From: Cysteiniphilum halobium | Lineage (GTDB): Bacteria; Pseudomonadota; Gammaproteobacteria; Francisellales; Francisellaceae | Assembly (NCBI RefSeq): GCF_003574425.1 | Contig: NZ_QLIU01000036.1 | Span: 1-40,956 of the forward strand | Reading direction: 5' to 3' | Length of the DNA: 40,956 nt | Translations under genes and position numbers: made by a program | The notes under the pieces: model-generated | Seen by the model: the letters and a program-made list of their open reading frames with translations, nothing else | Told to the model about the DNA's origin: nothing | Databases searched by the model: none | In this document: positions 37,252 through 40,956 of the stretch, piece after piece | Numbering within the stretch: the stretch's first letter is position 1 | Layout: each line of letters starts with the position of its first letter

Positions 37252-38523
37252 ATGTCTGAAACTGCTGTTTTAAATGTCCAACATAAAAATTTATCCCTAA
37301 CCCTACCTATTCACACCCCTGTGCTAGGTCAACAAACCGTTGATGTATCCTCTCTCGTCAAAGAAGGTCTATTTACCTATGACCCAGGGTTTCTATCAAC
37401 AGCAGCATGTTGGTCAAAAATAACCTATATTAATGGCAGTCAAGGAGTACTTTTACATCGCGGCTACCCGATAGAGCAATGGGTTGAGAAATCACATTAC
37501 ATGAACCTTTGCTATGCTTTGCTAAATGACAAGCTTCCAAGTACCGAAGAAATCAATGGCTTTAACCAACGCATTTTGGATAATATGTCAGCATGCAAAC
37601 ATATTGCTAACACAATCCAAGCCTTTCCACAAGACGTGCATCCAATGGCGCCACTAATGGCAGCAGTAAGTGTAATGTCTGCAGAAAATCAAAAAACAAT
37701 GAATAAGAAAGACCCTGCACAACAAATAAAAATGGCGGAAAAAATTATTGCACGCATCCCAACACTTGTTGCAATGACTTACCGTCACCGCAATAATTTA
37801 CCCTTTATGGCGCCTAAAAAATCTTTTTCATACGCTGAAAATTTTTTATATATGATGTTTGCTGATAATGAAAACTATCAGCCAGATCCATTAGCTGCAC
37901 GCGCTATGGACACCATCTTTATATTACATGCAGACCATGAGCAAAACGCTTCCACCTCAACTGTGCGCCTTGCTGGCTCTACAGGCACGGACCCATACGC
38001 CGCTATTGTTGCAGGCATTGCTGCCCTTTGGGGACCGGCTCACGGTGGTGCTAATGAAGCAGTTGTTAAAATGCTTGAACAAATTGGTGATGTAAGTAAT
38101 ATCGAAAAGTTTATTGAGCGTGCTAAGGATAAAGAAGATCCGTTTAGATTAATGGGCTTTGGTCACCGCGTCTACAAAAACACTGACCCACGTGCAACAG
38201 CCATGAAAAAAGCATGTGAAAGCATTCTAAATCAAATGGGAGATAGTGATAACCCATTACTTCACATTGCTAAAAAACTTGAAACAATTGCTCTAAATGA
38301 TACTTACTTTATCGAAAGAAAGTTGTTCCCAAATGTTGATTTCTACTCAGGCATTATTTTGAAAGCATTGAACATTCCAACTTATATGTACACACCAATT
38401 TTTGCTTTGGCGCGCACATCTGGCTGGATCTCTCAATATCTAGAAATGTATAACGATCCAGCAATGAAAATCGGGCGTCCACGCCAACTTTATATTGGTG
38501 AAAACAAACGAAACCTTCCATAA
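37252..38523 (+). CDS. gltA: Citrate synthase (type II)
   Basis: A 423-residue enzyme that condenses oxaloacetate and acetyl-CoA, the entry step of the TCA cycle. Catalytic residues are visible as the His in G-P-A-H-G-G-A-N, the His in G-F-G-H-R-V-Y-K and the Asp in F-P-N-V-D-F-Y-S-G. The N-terminal beta-rich segment preceding F-T-Y-D-P-G-F marks the hexameric, NADH-regulated gamma-proteobacterial type. The ATG at 37252 has GGAG at seven bases; an earlier in-frame ATG at 37228 adds eight residues without a ribosome-binding site. Confidence 0.96.
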   Translation: MSETAVLNVQHKNLSLTLPIHTPVLGQQTVDVSSLVKEGLFTYDPGFLSTAACWSKITYINGSQGVLLHRGYPIEQWVEKSHYMNLCYALLNDKLPSTEEINGFNQRILDNMSACKHIANTIQAFPQDVHPMAPLMAAVSVMSAENQKTMNKKDPAQQIKMAEKIIARIPTLVAMTYRHRNNLPFMAPKKSFSYAENFLYMMFADNENYQPDPLAARAMDTIFILHADHEQNASTSTVRLAGSTGTDPYAAIVAGIAALWGPAHGGANEAVVKMLEQIGDVSNIEKFIERAKDKEDPFRLMGFGHRVYKNTDPRATAMKKACESILNQMGDSDNPLLHIAKKLETIALNDTYFIERKLFPNVDFYSGIILKALNIPTYMYTPIFALARTSGWISQYLEMYNDPAMKIGRPRQLYIGENKRNLP

Positions 38524-38591
38524 TTATTGATTGGCTATATATCTTTTTTTCTTAGGTTTATTATACCGTTAACATCAGTTAAGGATAACGC

Positions 38592-39404
38592 ATGACGCTT
38601 AAGAAAGTTTTCCGCGATAAGCGTGAAATTAATTGCCATTACTACAGTCATCATAACAGCCCGATAACGCTAATCTTTGTTCACGGGATGGGCGGACGCC
38701 AAACGCAATGGCGTCATCAGGCAATATTTTTTAAGCATTTTTTTAATGTTATTACATTAGACTTACCAGGACATGGGCAAAGTCCTATTATTAAAAACCA
38801 TACTGAAAACCCTTACATGCTTGATGAGTATGTTAAAGATATTGCCTATGTTATTTCAAAATTAGGTAGTAAAGAAAATATCATAATTGGACATTCACGT
38901 GGTGGTGCATATGCTTATGCGACAGCCAAAAAGCATAGTTTAATCCTCAATATTACTCAACTTATACTGGTCAGCCCATCACCATGCACTAAGCTTGATG
39001 CTGAGAGCTTTTCTTTTTGGAGCCAATCTCTTTCTACCTTAGAAAATATTCGTGACAACATGAATCAGTTTTTCGCATCTTCGGGCTTCCACCCCGACAC
39101 GCAACAAACACTTATTGATGAGCAAGTGAATGCCGGCAAAACCAATAACTTAGAAGTAATAAAAAAGTTAAACTTAGGAATGCAGGATCTTGAAAATACT
39201 GACAACTTCAATATTCCAACACTGCTAATTACCTCACCAGAAGATAAAATTGTTAGCGCTGAAAGCAGTATTAGCTTTTACCAAAACATCAACAACATCA
39301 CATATGCTAGCATGAACAAAAGCGGGCATTTTGCTCCATTAGAAGAGCCTGAACGAATGAATAAAATCATTTTAACCTGGATACTTGAACTTTCCCCAGT
39401 TTAA
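38592..39404 (+). CDS. Alpha/beta-hydrolase fold protein
   Basis: A 270-residue soluble hydrolase with a complete catalytic triad: S102 in G-H-S-R-G-G, D218 in S-P-E-D-K-I and H246 in S-G-H-F-A-P. The oxyanion-hole motif is H-G-M-G-G near residue 31, and D-L-P-G-H-G-Q-S follows strand 4. A helical cap lies around 135-205. The family covers esterases, lipases, C-C hydrolases and proline iminopeptidase-like enzymes; no substrate can be assigned. The start has AAGGA at seven bases. It is on the same strand as gltA after a 68-base gap. Confidence 0.88.
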   Translation: MTLKKVFRDKREINCHYYSHHNSPITLIFVHGMGGRQTQWRHQAIFFKHFFNVITLDLPGHGQSPIIKNHTENPYMLDEYVKDIAYVISKLGSKENIIIGHSRGGAYAYATAKKHSLILNITQLILVSPSPCTKLDAESFSFWSQSLSTLENIRDNMNQFFASSGFHPDTQQTLIDEQVNAGKTNNLEVIKKLNLGMQDLENTDNFNIPTLLITSPEDKIVSAESSISFYQNINNITYASMNKSGHFAPLEEPERMNKIILTWILELSPV

Positions 39405-39409
39405 AGACA

Positions 39410-39470
39410 TACCCATCGTAAGTTATTTTGCAGAAATACTGTAAATTAGTCTCCGGCGGATATATAACGC
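39410..39470. repeat. Collapsed remnant of the MITE-like repeat (copy C)
   Basis: ATACCCATCGTAAGTTATTT followed by TGCAG matches the left end of the element upstream of rpoS. It runs directly into a decayed right end (AAATACTGTAAATTAG, then GGATATATAACG). The interior is missing. It begins six bases after the hydrolase stop. Confidence 0.55.
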
Positions 39471-39510
39471 AATTCCCTCAGCAATACGTCCTGTAAAATG
39501 CTTCAGAGGT

Positions 39511-40956
39511 TTATGATTTCTCAGTTTTATTGTTGTCGTTCTTAGCATTACCAAAATTTGCTAATAACTTCGCCTTTGCCAACTCTACTTTATACCTTTG
39601 CTCATCCACATCATAGGTAGCATTTTTTTGTCCATCAACGCCATAATTCCCAACAAGCATTGCTTTAAGCTTTGATAGCATCCCTTCTTTTAGTTGCTCA
39701 GCGGCTATTGTCATATTAGTTTGCTCAGGCATGCTTGCTAATGGTAATTGTATTTCCTTGGCAAATGTTTCCGCAATCAAAGGGTCTTTTTCTTTAAGAT
39801 AGTTAAAGATTCGAACCATATGACTTTGGTCAAGCTGCTGATTATCAGCAACCATCCGAATGAGAAAGTCTCGCTCATCATCCTCTGAATCAAGAATCAT
39901 TTGCGACAAAATTTGGGTAATCTCGCTCGAACCTAAAGATGAATCTATCGACTGAGCAATAACTCCTTTAACAACAAAGTCAAAAGGATTCCCCATACTT
40001 GATGCTGTGCCCACCATACCTGAAGCAATATTAGCAATCACCATAGGTGACTTTCTTGCTTCGATGGCTTGCTGAATAATTTGTCTTACAGCTAACTCAC
40101 TCGAATAATCTACGTTGCCAACATTTATAAGTATATCTTTGATGGTGTAGCCTGCAATCATGGTCAAAACTTCTACTGGCTCATTTGCCCTTAAAGCCTC
40201 ACCAAAATTCAATCGTACAATATCAAAGCTCAATTCATTACTCAAAGTCGGTAACTCTTGTGATTGAGTCGTTGCTTGATTAGCCACTTCTGCTATAGTA
40301 ATATCCCTTTGTCCAGAGATCGTTTCAAGCGAATTTTCTACCACTTTATGCTTATTACTTCTATCCGTATTATCTATTAAAACATCTGGATTTTGTGTTG
40401 GTGCTGATATATCAACCCCTGCGTCCTTTGCTACTGATACCTTGTTGCCATCAGTAGTTTCAACCATCAATTGATTATCATTAACCACCACCTTTGATCC
40501 TGTTGTAATAAATGCATCAACTACGCCATTATTACCAAAATCAACACTGACATTTTCTTGGGACTCACCGTCTTTAACGGCAACATTCTCATTTTTTGGC
40601 AGAATCACAGTATTGTTTTGTGGTGTTGTCACCTCAAGTGTTTGACTTGATTTATCTTCAATAACCGTTGTGTCAGCCTCAGCAACTACATCTACTACGC
40701 CATCATTATCAAAGTCGATGTTTATTGTTCCATCAGTATTATCACTTATTGCAACTTCGTTATTTTCAGATACTGTAACCATACCATTTTGCGTCTGGAT
40801 CGTCACTGTACCATCGCCATTTTGAATAATGGTTTGACCACTTGGTAAAACCACGTCAACCCCATCCCCATTAAAGTCAACGCTAACAGTGCCGTCACCA
40901 TTGTCAGTAACAATTGCATTGTTGCCACCATTGACTGTTGCATCTATCGATCCATC
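39511..40956 (-). CDS. C-terminal part of a large acidic repeat protein, 5' end outside window
   Basis: The frame is open to the right edge and continues upstream; a GTG at 40854 is internal rather than a real start. At least 481 residues are present. The upstream part has three degenerate repeats of roughly 45-58 residues, each opening with V/I-D-F-x-x-x-G-V-(V)-D, a Ca2+-loop-like acidic motif. Each continues as beta-rich text with regularly spaced Val and Asn-Gly-Asp-Gly turns. A linker follows, then a mostly helical C-terminal region of about 250 residues (L-R-A-N-E-P-V-E-V, R-Q-I-I-Q-Q-A-I-E-A-R) and a basic, Asn/Lys-rich end. Surface adhesin or secreted protein are possibilities, but I do not recognise the family. 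Confidence 0.8.
   Translation of the reverse strand, partial: DGSIDATVNGGNNAIVTDNGDGTVSVDFNGDGVDVVLPSGQTIIQNGDGTVTIQTQNGMVTVSENNEVAISDNTDGTINIDFDNDGVVDVVAEADTTVIEDKSSQTLEVTTPQNNTVILPKNENVAVKDGESQENVSVDFGNNGVVDAFITTGSKVVVNDNQLMVETTDGNKVSVAKDAGVDISAPTQNPDVLIDNTDRSNKHKVVENSLETISGQRDITIAEVANQATTQSQELPTLSNELSFDIVRLNFGEALRANEPVEVLTMIAGYTIKDILINVGNVDYSSELAVRQIIQQAIEARKSPMVIANIASGMVGTASSMGNPFDFVVKGVIAQSIDSSLGSSEITQILSQMILDSEDDERDFLIRMVADNQQLDQSHMVRIFNYLKEKDPLIAETFAKEIQLPLASMPEQTNMTIAAEQLKEGMLSKLKAMLVGNYGVDGQKNATYDVDEQRYKVELAKAKLLANFGNAKNDNNKTEKS

Overview
The window is chromosomal DNA from a low-GC gamma-proteobacterium. The evidence is the rplKAJL-rpoBC cluster led by tRNA-Tyr, tRNA-Gly, tRNA-Thr and tuf as in enterobacteria, with tRNA-Trp between tuf and secE. 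Other pointers are an E. coli-type lysine-sensitive aspartokinase, an LbtU-like outer-membrane barrel, NhaD and RpoS. Together they suggest the Legionellales/Thiotrichales side of the class. Francisella itself is thought to lack RpoS, so a relative of it seems likelier; this placement is inference.

Layout. 1-580: a decayed RES/Xre toxin-antitoxin pair joined to the end of a repeat element. 583-10505: mostly envelope and transport genes (SulP transporter, DUF3261 lipoprotein with an LpxL-like acyltransferase, NhaD, an outer-membrane barrel, peroxiredoxin, HAD phosphatase, MHS-type permease, YiiX-like papain-fold protein). 10666-17050: a six-gene lysine/diaminopimelate operon on the minus strand (lysC-dapB-dapA-dapD-lysA-M14 deacylase). 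It has overlapping genes, a clear promoter and a lysine riboswitch. 17061-18754: a GT2 glycosyltransferase and a lone trpC. 18835-32702: the transcription/translation block tRNA-Tyr, tRNA-Gly, tRNA-Thr, tuf, tRNA-Trp, secE, nusG, rplK, rplA, rplJ, rplL, rpoB, rpoC, all on the minus strand. It ends at a terminator facing trpC, with no rpsL-rpsG-fusA behind it. 32773-40956: a DUF4124 protein, an orphan sensor kinase, a gene-poor stretch with a palindromic MITE-like element, rpoS, a small membrane protein, gltA, an alpha/beta hydrolase, and the C-terminal part of a large repeat-containing acidic protein that runs off the right edge.

Most notable points. (1) The riboswitch-controlled lysine operon ends with an AstE/AspA-type zinc deacylase where a DapE would be expected, so it may be a non-orthologous succinyl-DAP desuccinylase. 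(2) A palindromic repeat family has one nearly complete copy just upstream of rpoS, one end forming the 5' end of the antitoxin gene, and one collapsed copy after the hydrolase gene. (3) The secE promoter lies inside the terminator of the upstream tRNA/tuf unit. (4) The lone TrpC has Leu where a catalytic Glu is expected. Nothing in the window is a clearly new multi-gene defence or metabolic system.
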